From: RGIG4140 sp045532865
GTDB taxonomy: Bacteria > Pseudomonadota > Alphaproteobacteria > CAAHEQ01 > UBA3637
Length of the DNA stretch: 18,368 nucleotides
NCBI GenBank assembly: GCA_045532865.1
Contig: JAZSGT010000068.1
Coordinates: 1-18,368 of the forward strand
Direction: 5' to 3'
Positions 8,347 through 15,035 of this stretch are shown here, piece by piece (position 1 is the first letter of the stretch; each line of letters starts with the position of its first letter). The notes beneath the pieces are model-generated. The model did no database searches and had not been told where the DNA came from. It saw only the letters and a program-made list of their open reading frames with translations. The position numbers and the translations under genes are program-made.

Positions 8347-8907
8347 ATGACAAATTTAAAAATTGTTTTACCAAACACAACATACGAAAAAGAACTTTCT
8401 AAAATTGCAGTCGAATTTATAAATACCCCCTCACCCTTTGATATTATGCATAGAAACAACATTGTAACAGCATATGAAACGAATAATTTTGAATCTTATT
8501 TTACAAAAGTTGAAAACAACAGAAACGGCATAACAAATGAAGGGCGTGTTCCAAGTTCACTTCTTTGGATTATGGATGAAGAAAAAATTGTTGCTATTGC
8601 TGATATGAGGCACTTCTTAAACGATTATTTAAGAAACGTTCAAGGGGGCCATATCGCTTATGAAATTGTCCCTTCATTTCGAGGGAAAGGGTTGATGAAT
8701 AAAATTGGTAAAATGCTCCTTTCTTATGCCAAAGAAAACTTTGGTATTCAAGAAGCACTTATCACCTGCCGAGAAAAGAACATCCCCTCTCACAAAGTGA
8801 TTGTCAGGTTGATGAATGAAATGGGTGGCCATCCAGATACGGATACTCTTGTTGATGGAGAAGTTGAAAAAAGATATTGGGTAAAGACCACCCCTCCTCA
8901 AGAATAA
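8347..8907 (+). CDS. GNAT-family N-acetyltransferase (COG3981-like)
   Basis: 186 residues. Predicted to move an acetyl group from acetyl-CoA to an amine; the substrate is unknown. The acetyl-CoA-binding motif A is clear: GGHIAYEIVPSFRGKGLMNK (100-119), with the pyrophosphate-binding R-G-K-G-L at 112-116, followed by LITCREKNIPSHKVI (138-152) and GG, the order seen in the COG3981 group of predicted acetyltransferases. The chosen ATG has AAGGAG six bases upstream; the open frame runs 52 codons further into the proS start, but that would place the promoter inside the gene. The gene ends at a terminator that overlaps the next gene's ribosome-binding site. Confidence 0.88.
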   Translation: MTNLKIVLPNTTYEKELSKIAVEFINTPSPFDIMHRNNIVTAYETNNFESYFTKVENNRNGITNEGRVPSSLLWIMDEEKIVAIADMRHFLNDYLRNVQGGHIAYEIVPSFRGKGLMNKIGKMLLSYAKENFGIQEALITCREKNIPSHKVIVRLMNEMGGHPDTDTLVDGEVEKRYWVKTTPPQE

Positions 8908-8918
8908 AATTTCACACC

Positions 8919-8949
8919 TTGACCAAAGCCTCCCCTAACCCCATATATA
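8919..8949 (+). promoter_or_regulatory. Possible promoter of the rhodanese gene inside the terminator
   Basis: TTGACC (8919-8924) is followed by CATATA at 17 bp (8942-8947) or TATATA at 19 bp (8944-8949). The -10 lies in the loop of the terminator hairpin, so a transcript starting near 8955 would lack the left arm. Weak match. Confidence 0.27.
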
Positions 8950-8970
8950 AACGAGGTGGAGGCTTTTTTT
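8925..8970 (+). terminator. Terminator-like hairpin after the GNAT gene, overlapping the next ribosome-binding site
   Basis: AAAGCCTCC (8925-8933) pairs with GGAGGCTTT (8958-8966), a 9-bp stem, and seven T follow the final C (8964-8970). The loop is long (24 bases), with a possible inner ACC/GGT pairing. The right arm contains GGAGG, the ribosome-binding site of the following gene, whose ATG is at 8973. Confidence 0.72.
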
Positions 8971-8972
8971 AT

Positions 8973-9482
8973 ATGCAACAAGAAATTAAGGAAACAGCAC
9001 TCAAAGATATTGAGGGAACGCCTCTTATTTTAGATATCAGAAGCAATCAAGATTATTTGAACCTACACCTCAAACAACCCCACATACATATCCCTGCTGC
9101 TAATTTGGATATCCCCTCTTTTTTAAAAACCACCCCCATTAAAGAGCATCAACATCTTTACCTACTCAGCCAAACAGGTGCTTCTTCTCAAATTATGGCA
9201 AAACGTTTTTTAAAAGCTGGGTTTCAAAATGTTGTGAACATTCAAGGGGGTATTTTAAAATCAAAAACAGATGGTATTGCCACACAAATGCATGAGGCTT
9301 GGCACTTCAAGCGTGTTTTTTATTTTTCAGCCGGTGTTCTTATTTTTATTGGCGTTTTATTAGCCCTTTTCATGCATCAAAACTTCTATCTCATTCCTTT
9401 AGGGGTTGGGTTTTTCCTTATTTTACAAAGCATTGTTGGAAAAACCCTTTTCTCCCCCTTTTTTAAAAGAAAACAACATTAA
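8973..9482 (+). CDS. Rhodanese-like domain with C-terminal membrane segments (YgaP-like), catalytic Cys missing
   Basis: 169 residues. Rhodanese fold at about 5-105: LILDIRSNQDY (18-28), HIPAANLDIP (39-48), the active-site loop LLSQTGAS (64-71) and NIQGGI (89-94). In active sulfurtransferases the loop starts with Cys (CxxGxR-like); here Ser66 is in that place, so persulfide chemistry is unlikely. Two hydrophobic helices (about 114-132 and 136-155) follow, as in the DUF2892 part of YgaP; the usual W-C-P of that part is absent too. Start ATG has GGAGG ten bases upstream; the frame extends 32 codons further, overlapping the GNAT gene, without a ribosome-binding site. Its TAA shares TTAA with the stop of the convergent gene. 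It probably binds rather than transfers; function uncertain. Confidence 0.82.
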   Translation: MQQEIKETALKDIEGTPLILDIRSNQDYLNLHLKQPHIHIPAANLDIPSFLKTTPIKEHQHLYLLSQTGASSQIMAKRFLKAGFQNVVNIQGGILKSKTDGIATQMHEAWHFKRVFYFSAGVLIFIGVLLALFMHQNFYLIPLGVGFFLILQSIVGKTLFSPFFKRKQH

Positions 9483-10414
9483 AGGTATTTATCAAAAAAC
9501 TTCTTACATTCTTTTTTAATACGAGCCCTGAGCTTCTCACTGCCATGATTGTAATCTTCATTAATCACAAGTGTGGAACGGCGCATCTTTTTATGAAGCG
9601 CCCAAGCATTCTCAAGAGGGCAACAAAAGTCAAACCTATTATGAACAATCAAACAAGGAATATCTTTAATCTTATCAATGTTCTTTAAAATATAATTTTC
9701 TTTTAAAAACATATTGTTATTCATATATGTTAAAAAGATTTTAAGATTATTAATCTTGCTATCAGTTATGGCAGGCGCTGTAAATTTGGGCATCATATCC
9801 CCTAACTGATGTTCATAAGCTCCATAATATTGAAGCGCCATTTGAATGTCTTTATATTTGTCTGAAAAAATCTTTTCAGTGAAAAAAGATTGAATGTTGC
9901 GTGTACCTGCCAATTTTTGAAATTCAGCCTTCACATCAGGGTAAAATTTGAACATCTCAACATAAGGAAAATCAATATCAGCTTGTCTTGCTAAGAAAAT
10001 AGAATTCAAAACCATGGCTCTTACTTTTTGCGGATACTCAAGCGCAAACAATAAGGCAAGGGTTGACCCATACGATTCCCCTGCCAAAATAACTCTTGAA
10101 TTGATTTTTAAGTGGCGTAACAAAACGTAAGCGTCCTTAACTGAGTTCAGCGTGGTATTTTCTTCTAACAAATTTTTAAATTTTGACTTGCCACAGCCCC
10201 GTTGTGAAAAAAGAACAACACGAAATTTTTTCAAATCAAATCTGGCAGCCTTTCTATTACGAATACCACCCCCAGGGCCACCGTGAAAACACAAAACAGG
10301 AATTCCCTTTTTATTCCCAAACTGCATATAATGAATGCTGTGCCCATCACCCACATCACAAAATCCTTCATCAAAAGGGATTGGGTCTTTTTTAAACCAT
10401 TTAAACAAACACAT
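9479..10414 (-). CDS. Proline iminopeptidase-like alpha/beta hydrolase (family S33)
   Basis: 311 residues, the normal length for prolyl aminopeptidases, which remove N-terminal proline from peptides in the cytoplasm. The oxyanion motif HGGPGGG is at 44-50 and SQRGCGKS at 70-77 corresponds to the family's DQRGCGRS. The nucleophile elbow AGESYGST puts the catalytic Ser at 114 (family form often GGSWGST), with Asp262 in NRFDFCCP and His290 in NHGS completing the triad. The GES rather than GGS elbow means another peptidase or esterase specificity is possible. Start ATG has AGGGGG upstream. It lies 19 bases after the ABC-F gene and is probably co-transcribed with it. Confidence 0.85.
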   Translation of the reverse strand: MCLFKWFKKDPIPFDEGFCDVGDGHSIHYMQFGNKKGIPVLCFHGGPGGGIRNRKAARFDLKKFRVVLFSQRGCGKSKFKNLLEENTTLNSVKDAYVLLRHLKINSRVILAGESYGSTLALLFALEYPQKVRAMVLNSIFLARQADIDFPYVEMFKFYPDVKAEFQKLAGTRNIQSFFTEKIFSDKYKDIQMALQYYGAYEHQLGDMMPKFTAPAITDSKINNLKIFLTYMNNNMFLKENYILKNIDKIKDIPCLIVHNRFDFCCPLENAWALHKKMRRSTLVINEDYNHGSEKLRARIKKECKKFFDKYL

Positions 10415-10433
10415 ATAAGCCCCCTATTTTTTT

Positions 10434-12281
10434 TTATTCTTCTAACATCTCACTAAGAGAAAACCATTTTTCTTCCAAAACGTCAATCTCTTTTTGAATA
10501 GAGGTAATTTTTTTTGTTACCTCTAAAATCTCATCTGGCGTCAATGGACTTTCAAATTTTTTCTCAAACTCTTCTTTTTCTTTATTAAGCTGAGCAAGTG
10601 CCCTTTCAAGCGCCAAAATATCAGCCTTAATCTTACGTTTATTGGCATTCAAAAGTTTTTTAGCCTCTTTTTGCGCTTGCTTTTCTTGTTTCTCTTTGAG
10701 CAAGGCTTTTTCTTGCTTTTTATCAACAAAAGGCGTTAATAAAAGTTGCTTATACTCTTCCAAATCCCCCTCAAAAGGCTTGCATTTTCCATCTTTTACA
10801 AGCCACAACGTTTCTGCCACTTCTTGTATCAGTTGAAAATCATGTGTAATCAGTATAATACTGCCTTTATATTCATTTAACGCCATAGCAAGTGCACTAC
10901 GACCTTTAATATCCAAATGGTTTGTTGGTTCATCTAGAATAAGTAAATTTGGCTTTTTTAATGACATTTTAGCAAAAAGCAAACGACTTTTTTCTCCCCC
11001 AGAAAGTCTTTGAATAGGGGTTAAAGCTTTTTCGCCCGTTATACCAAAAGAAGCCAAATGAGATCGTATAACTGTTTGATTTTCACCCTTCATCAAACTT
11101 TCAAAATAAGAAACTGGTGTTTCGTTCAAAGGCAATTCTTCTTCCTGATGTTGTGAAAAATAACCAATTTTTAACTTATCCCAATAATGAACATTCCCCT
11201 TTTGAGCCTTTAAAACACCCACCATAAATTTTGCCAATGTTGATTTACCATTGCCGTTTTGACCCAACAGAGCAATTCGCTCATTTTCGGACAATGAAAA
11301 GTCAACATTTCTTAAAACAACCTTTTCATCGTACCCAAGCTGAACACCCTCAGCGCTTATCAATGGGGGAACAGCATCTTCTGTATCTAAAAATGAAAAA
11401 CACTCTTCTTTATCAATCATCAAAGAAGGTAGCTCTTGCATTTTTTCAAGCATTTTTAACCGACTTTGCGCCTGTTTTGCCTTACTTGCCTTATATCTAA
11501 AACGATTTACAAACGCCATTAAGTGTTCTCTTTTTTCAGCATCTTTTTGAATTTGTCGTGCCAAAACCTTATTTTGCATTGCTTGAGTGTTCAAATAAGT
11601 ATCGTAATTACCCGTATAAGAGATCAATTTTTTATTTTGAAAAACAACAATCTTATCACATACCTCATTTAAAATGTGCTTATCGTGACTAATTAAAAGC
11701 AATGTTCCTTTATATTTTTTTAAATGATTTTGCAACCAAATTACACTTTCTAAATCTAAATGGTTGGTTGGCTCATCAAGTAATAAAACCGTTGATGGTT
11801 GAAACAATGCTCCAGCTAAATTCAATCGCATCTGCCATCCACCTGAAAAATCACTTACAGGTTTAACAAAGTCTTCCTCTTTAAAACCAAGACCTTTTAA
11901 AACACTTGAAATCCTCGCATCAACAGTTTCAGCTCCAAGACGTTTTACTTCTTCATAGGCTTCTGCTTTTTCTGTATCAGAAGCATTTTCATAAACTTGC
12001 TTAGCTTTTAACAAATATTTATCCTTTTGAAGAACATATTCCTTTACAGACAAATAGGGATTTTCAATCTCCTGCTCCACATAAGCCAGCCTGTCAAAAG
12101 ATGAAATTTCAACATCTCCTATTGCCTCCATTTTACCCGTCAACACCTTAAACAAAGTTGATTTTCCACACCCATTCGACCCAACAATACCAACTTTTGC
12201 ACCATCAGGCACAAAAAGTTGCACATGACTTAAAAGCTCTTGAAAACCAATTTGAACAGTAACATCCTCTAATTTTATCAT
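10434..12281 (-). CDS. ABC-F family ATPase (YheS/Uup-like)
   Basis: 615 residues from the chosen start, with two ABC ATPase domains in one chain and no membrane segments, so a ribosome-associated ABC-F protein rather than a transporter. First domain: Walker A GSNGCGKST (34-42), signature FSGGWQMRL, Walker B LLLDEPTNHLDLES. The linker has the helical NRFRYKASKAKQAQSRLKML stretch resembling YheS. Second domain: GQNGNGKST, LSGGEKSRL, LILDEPTNHLD. A charged coiled coil (about the last 100 residues) ends the protein, as in Uup/YheS. The frame is open 36 codons further upstream, but MIKLEDV is the usual ABC-F start. No ribosome-binding site precedes it; the promoter predicts a leaderless message. 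Family members act in translation or antibiotic resistance; which applies here is not shown. Confidence 0.93.
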   Translation of the reverse strand: MIKLEDVTVQIGFQELLSHVQLFVPDGAKVGIVGSNGCGKSTLFKVLTGKMEAIGDVEISSFDRLAYVEQEIENPYLSVKEYVLQKDKYLLKAKQVYENASDTEKAEAYEEVKRLGAETVDARISSVLKGLGFKEEDFVKPVSDFSGGWQMRLNLAGALFQPSTVLLLDEPTNHLDLESVIWLQNHLKKYKGTLLLISHDKHILNEVCDKIVVFQNKKLISYTGNYDTYLNTQAMQNKVLARQIQKDAEKREHLMAFVNRFRYKASKAKQAQSRLKMLEKMQELPSLMIDKEECFSFLDTEDAVPPLISAEGVQLGYDEKVVLRNVDFSLSENERIALLGQNGNGKSTLAKFMVGVLKAQKGNVHYWDKLKIGYFSQHQEEELPLNETPVSYFESLMKGENQTVIRSHLASFGITGEKALTPIQRLSGGEKSRLLFAKMSLKKPNLLILDEPTNHLDIKGRSALAMALNEYKGSIILITHDFQLIQEVAETLWLVKDGKCKPFEGDLEEYKQLLLTPFVDKKQEKALLKEKQEKQAQKEAKKLLNANKRKIKADILALERALAQLNKEKEEFEKKFESPLTPDEILEVTKKITSIQKEIDVLEEKWFSLSEMLEE

Positions 12282-12287
12282 GGTTAA

Positions 12288-12316
12288 ATCATATAAAAAA
12301 ACAACTTTAAAATCAA
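12288..12316 (-). promoter_or_regulatory. ABC-F promoter
   Basis: Minus-strand TTGATT (12316-12311), 17 bp, TATGAT (12293-12288). Six bases separate the -10 from the ATG, so the predicted transcript start is the A of the start codon itself at 12281. The -35 box lies within one arm of a palindrome, AAAATCAAG (12309-12317) and CTTGATTTT (12326-12334). Confidence 0.6.
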
Positions 12317-12326
12317 GTTTTTTATC

Positions 12327-12355
12327 TTGATTTTTGAACAAAAAACATTTATATA
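12327..12355 (+). promoter_or_regulatory. MATE efflux gene promoter
   Basis: TTGATT (12327-12332), 17 bp, TATATA (12350-12355), predicted start near 12362. The -35 lies in the other arm of the palindrome and points away from the ABC-F -35, only 10 bases apart. Confidence 0.6.
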
Positions 12356-12377
12356 TCCACCCATTAAAGAGGTTTAA

Positions 12378-13736
12378 ATGACATATCATGATTCAAAATT
12401 ATTAACTCATGGAAATATTTTAAAAACACTTGTGTTTTTTGCTTTGCCATTTTTATTTTCTAGCTTATTGCAAGCAGGTTATGGCATTGCAGATATGCTC
12501 ATCATATCATATTACGGATCTCCTGCTGACTTAGCCGGCGTTACAAATGGAGCCCAAATTTTATGGACTCTTCTTTTTCTTGCTTCTGGATTAACCATGG
12601 GTGGAACAATTCTAATTGGTCAATTTTTTGGTGCCAGAGACTTAAAAGATGTACAAGAAACAATCTCAACAATGTTTGTTCTCTTTTTTTGGACTGCCCT
12701 TGCTTTAATGGTTCCAGTCATTTTATTTATTAACCAAATTACAAACCTATTGCAAGTACCTATTGAGGCTTTTAAGCAGACAAAAGAATATATTTTAGCA
12801 AGTACATTAGGAATTTTATTCACCTTTGGTTACAATGGGATCTGCGCTATATTAAGAGGTCTTGGCGATTCAAAAAATCCATTATATTTCATTTTAATAG
12901 CAAGCATAATTAATGTAATACTTGATATTATATTTATCAAATATTTACACCTTGGGTCCTTAGGCGCTGCTCTTGCAACTGTTCTAGCACAAGGACTTAG
13001 CTTCTTAATAGCAATTATCTATCTTAAAAAGAACAGATTTTCTTTTGATCTTTCATTTTCTCATAAAAAATTTAAAACTCAAAAAGCAATTTTACTCTTT
13101 AAAGTTGGAATTCCCCTTTCCTTGCAAGATACTTTTTTGATGATTTCTTTTTTGGTAGCTATGGTCAGTTTAAATAAACTTGGACTAATTGTTTCTGCCG
13201 CATCCGGTATCGCTGAAAAAATCGATGGCCTTACATTCCTACCATCTTTAGCAATCGGATCAGCCATTTCCGCAATGGTTGCACAAAATGTTGGTGCTGG
13301 ATACATAACACGTGCAAAACACGTTTTATACACGGGTCTACTCCTCTCACTTATCTTTGCCATTCCAAACTATATTCTTGTTGCCATTTTCCCAAATGAA
13401 GTTATGGATCTCACCTCAAATAACAAGGATATTATACACGCTGGCGCTCAATATCTGCATTCATACAGTTCAAGTGTTTTATTAATCACCATTGTTTTTG
13501 CATTCAATTCATTTTTAAATGGATGTGGGGCAACCACTTTTACAATGATTAATAACTCATTTGCAAATCTTTGTGTTCGCATTCCTCTACTACTAATTGC
13601 AACCAATATCATCGATGTTGGTTTTTCATCCCCTGCGACTATATATTTTCAAATTACATTCGCATTGATTTATTTTTATTCTGGCAATTGGAAAAAAGCC
13701 ATCATAAAAAACACACAAACAAATAATATTTTTTAA
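12378..13736 (+). CDS. MATE-family multidrug efflux transporter
   Basis: 452 residues, the usual MATE length, hydrophobic throughout with about twelve predicted membrane helices. Exports cationic drugs or metabolites across the inner membrane using a Na+ or H+ gradient. Family features are the first helix region PFLFSSLLQAGYGIADMLII (29-48), GLTMGGTILIGQFFGARD with the conserved G-Q-x-x-G-A, the ILRGLGDSKNPLY loop, and the pseudo-repeat in the second half, AIGSAISAMVAQNVGAGYITRAK, matching the first half. Start ATG has AGAGG five bases upstream. It is divergent from the ABC-F gene and ends 3 bases before the convergent M23 gene, with no clear terminator between. Confidence 0.93.
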   Translation: MTYHDSKLLTHGNILKTLVFFALPFLFSSLLQAGYGIADMLIISYYGSPADLAGVTNGAQILWTLLFLASGLTMGGTILIGQFFGARDLKDVQETISTMFVLFFWTALALMVPVILFINQITNLLQVPIEAFKQTKEYILASTLGILFTFGYNGICAILRGLGDSKNPLYFILIASIINVILDIIFIKYLHLGSLGAALATVLAQGLSFLIAIIYLKKNRFSFDLSFSHKKFKTQKAILLFKVGIPLSLQDTFLMISFLVAMVSLNKLGLIVSAASGIAEKIDGLTFLPSLAIGSAISAMVAQNVGAGYITRAKHVLYTGLLLSLIFAIPNYILVAIFPNEVMDLTSNNKDIIHAGAQYLHSYSSSVLLITIVFAFNSFLNGCGATTFTMINNSFANLCVRIPLLLIATNIIDVGFSSPATIYFQITFALIYFYSGNWKKAIIKNTQTNNIF

Positions 13737-13739
13737 AAG

Positions 13740-14744
13740 TTATCCCCTATATTGATAATCTTTATTTCCAGAAAAATACCTTCTTGCAACATCAGCCATT
13801 TGTTTGTCACCTTCATACAATTTATCAAAATTGACACGAATGGCATTTTGCCCCAATGTATTTAATAAACCTTTTCCTCTTTGCTCACGAATATAGTCAT
13901 CAAATTTTTTGATTGCTTCATCTGAAAAACCAGCTTTTTTCATATCCTCATATTGAGCTTGTGTAGTTCCAAGATTCATTTCAGGATCTCGAATAATCCG
14001 AGGTTTCCCACCTTCATGATTTGGATTTTCCACATTTGGTGGTGACATAATTGGTGAAGAAGTACTCGTATCAGAAGAAAAAAGGCTCCCCAGCCAAGTT
14101 GTTTTAAACCAAGAAAAAAAAGCATTCTCTTTCGCTCCTCCAGAGACCAGCTGAGCAGGTGTTCTATCAGACATCTCAGGAGTTCTACCCCTTCCTGCCA
14201 AAATTGCAGCTCTAGATTTTGCAGCCATATCTGTCAAACCTTCTAACTCACTGTAAGGAAGAGCCGTTAAATTTGGATCACGATAATCTCCAATTTTGTT
14301 ATCACCACAATACCAGGTACTAACGATATCCCTTCCCCGATTTACACGAGCAAGACCATAATGAGGATTAAATCCATGTTCAACATGGATATGTGGCTGA
14401 AAAGAGTGTTCCCCAACACCAACACCACCAATATTTCCAATCCAATCACCTGTATGCAAAATCTGCCCTGTTTTTAAATGGTTAAATGAACCAGTTGAAA
14501 TATGCCCAAATCTAACCATTTCTTTACCATCAGGACTAACTAAAATAACCTGATTTCCAAGCCCATCTTTTTTATTATTTGGTAAAACATGGCACACCCA
14601 ACCATCACAATACTTAGGAACACCTAACGGCACATTTTCCTTCCCCCTTGTGCCATAATCACGCCCAAAATGCCACTCTCCACCTTTTCTTGTTCTCCAA
14701 CCAAATCTTTGCTGTGGTTGATCATGACTAAAATCCCAACTCAT
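13740..14744 (-). CDS. M23-family peptidase (LytM-like) without signal peptide
   Basis: 334 residues. The family cuts peptide cross-links in peptidoglycan using zinc. All five expected residues are present: H25 and D29 in HFGRDYG, H81 in RFGHIS, and H118 and H120 in PHIHVE, in the order of LytM, within a domain of about 15-125. The remaining 200 residues are unrecognised: a Pro/Ser-rich stretch (about 235-255) and a charged C-terminus (to 334) ending DYQYRG. There is no signal peptide or membrane anchor, so export would need a dedicated route, or the substrate is not wall. The frame is open to 14789, but the promoter overlaps that ATG, while the inner ATG has GGAGGGG just upstream. A phage- or secretion-system-associated lysin is an alternative reading. 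Confidence 0.85.
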   Translation of the reverse strand: MSWDFSHDQPQQRFGWRTRKGGEWHFGRDYGTRGKENVPLGVPKYCDGWVCHVLPNNKKDGLGNQVILVSPDGKEMVRFGHISTGSFNHLKTGQILHTGDWIGNIGGVGVGEHSFQPHIHVEHGFNPHYGLARVNRGRDIVSTWYCGDNKIGDYRDPNLTALPYSELEGLTDMAAKSRAAILAGRGRTPEMSDRTPAQLVSGGAKENAFFSWFKTTWLGSLFSSDTSTSSPIMSPPNVENPNHEGGKPRIIRDPEMNLGTTQAQYEDMKKAGFSDEAIKKFDDYIREQRGKGLLNTLGQNAIRVNFDKLYEGDKQMADVARRYFSGNKDYQYRG

Positions 14745-14772
14745 GTCCCCTCCATATTTTTTTAGCTTATAC

Positions 14773-14800
14773 TTTATAGCGTAACACATTTTTAAATCAA
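14773..14800 (-). promoter_or_regulatory. Promoter of the M23 gene
   Basis: Minus-strand TTGATT (14800-14795), 16 bp, TATAAA (14778-14773), predicted start near 14766, about 22 bases before the chosen ATG. This position rules out the upstream in-frame ATG at 14789. Confidence 0.6.
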
Positions 14801-14842
14801 AAAAAAGAAAAAAATTTTCATTATTTTTATCACAAAAAAAAG

Positions 14843-14871
14843 TTGCAATTTAAATTAATCTTTTATATAAT
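14843..14871 (+). promoter_or_regulatory. metK promoter
   Basis: TTGCAA (14843-14848), 17 bp, TATAAT (14866-14871). The predicted transcript start, near 14878, coincides with the 5' edge of the riboswitch. Confidence 0.75.
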
Positions 14872-14877
14872 AAAGAT

Positions 14878-14943
14878 ACTCTTTATCGGATTTATCTCTA
14901 CTTGTCCCGATTTAGAGGTGTAAGTAAAATGGACTAAAAGGAG
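14878..14943 (+). promoter_or_regulatory. SAM-II-like riboswitch upstream of metK
   Basis: Compact H-type pseudoknot with the SAM-II layout. P1 pairs CTCT and ATCG (14879-14882, 14885-14888) with CGAT and AGAG (14908-14911, 14914-14917) around two T-T mismatches. The loop opens with GATTTA (14889-14894), as in known SAM-II. The pseudoknot pairs TTGTCC (14902-14907) with GGAC-T-AA (14931-14937), leaving the bulged T of the SAM-II GCUAA element, and CTC (14896-14898) with GAG (14941-14943). The linker TAAAATGGACTAAA resembles SAM-II TAAATGTAGCTAAA. The 3' strand contains the AAGGAG ribosome-binding site, so bound SAM should hide it. SAM-V, which shares the fold, is the main alternative. Comparison is from memory of the SAM-II structure; no covariance search was run. 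Confidence 0.68.
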
Positions 14944-14949
14944 AAACGA

Positions 14950-15012
14950 ATGGATGATATCATCTATCAATTAAAACATTTGGTTACCTCCTTTTTAATC
15001 TATTGTTTTTAA
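14950..15012 (+). CDS. 20-codon leader ORF between riboswitch and metK
   Basis: ATG to TAA, 20 residues, beginning MDDIIYQLKH and ending in a hydrophobic stretch. The riboswitch-controlled AAGGAG (14938-14943) is six bases upstream, and metK has its own AAGGA (15024-15028), so the aptamer acts first on this ORF. Its stop is 23 bases before the metK ATG, close enough for coupling. It holds no Met or Cys run, so it is not a classical attenuator peptide. Its codons also contain CCTCCTTTTTA (14986-14996), complementary to the riboswitch's AAAAGGAG. A 7-bp hairpin, TATTGTT/AACAATA (15001-15017), spans the stop. Confidence 0.5.
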   Translation: MDDIIYQLKHLVTSFLIYCF

Positions 15013-15035
15013 CAATAAATGAAAAGGATTTTTTT

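Noticed and set aside
8877..8972. Upstream start of the rhodanese gene
   Set aside because: It overlaps the GNAT gene and would translate through the terminator hairpin; GGAGG fits the ATG at 8973.
12282..12389. 36-residue N-terminal extension of the ABC-F protein
   Set aside because: It would include both divergent promoters and has no family similarity or ribosome-binding site.
14878..14943. SAM/SAH-type riboswitch as the identity of the metK leader
   Set aside because: That class is also found before metK, but the GATTTA loop, the GGAC-T-AAAAGGAG strand and the pseudoknot register fit SAM-II better.
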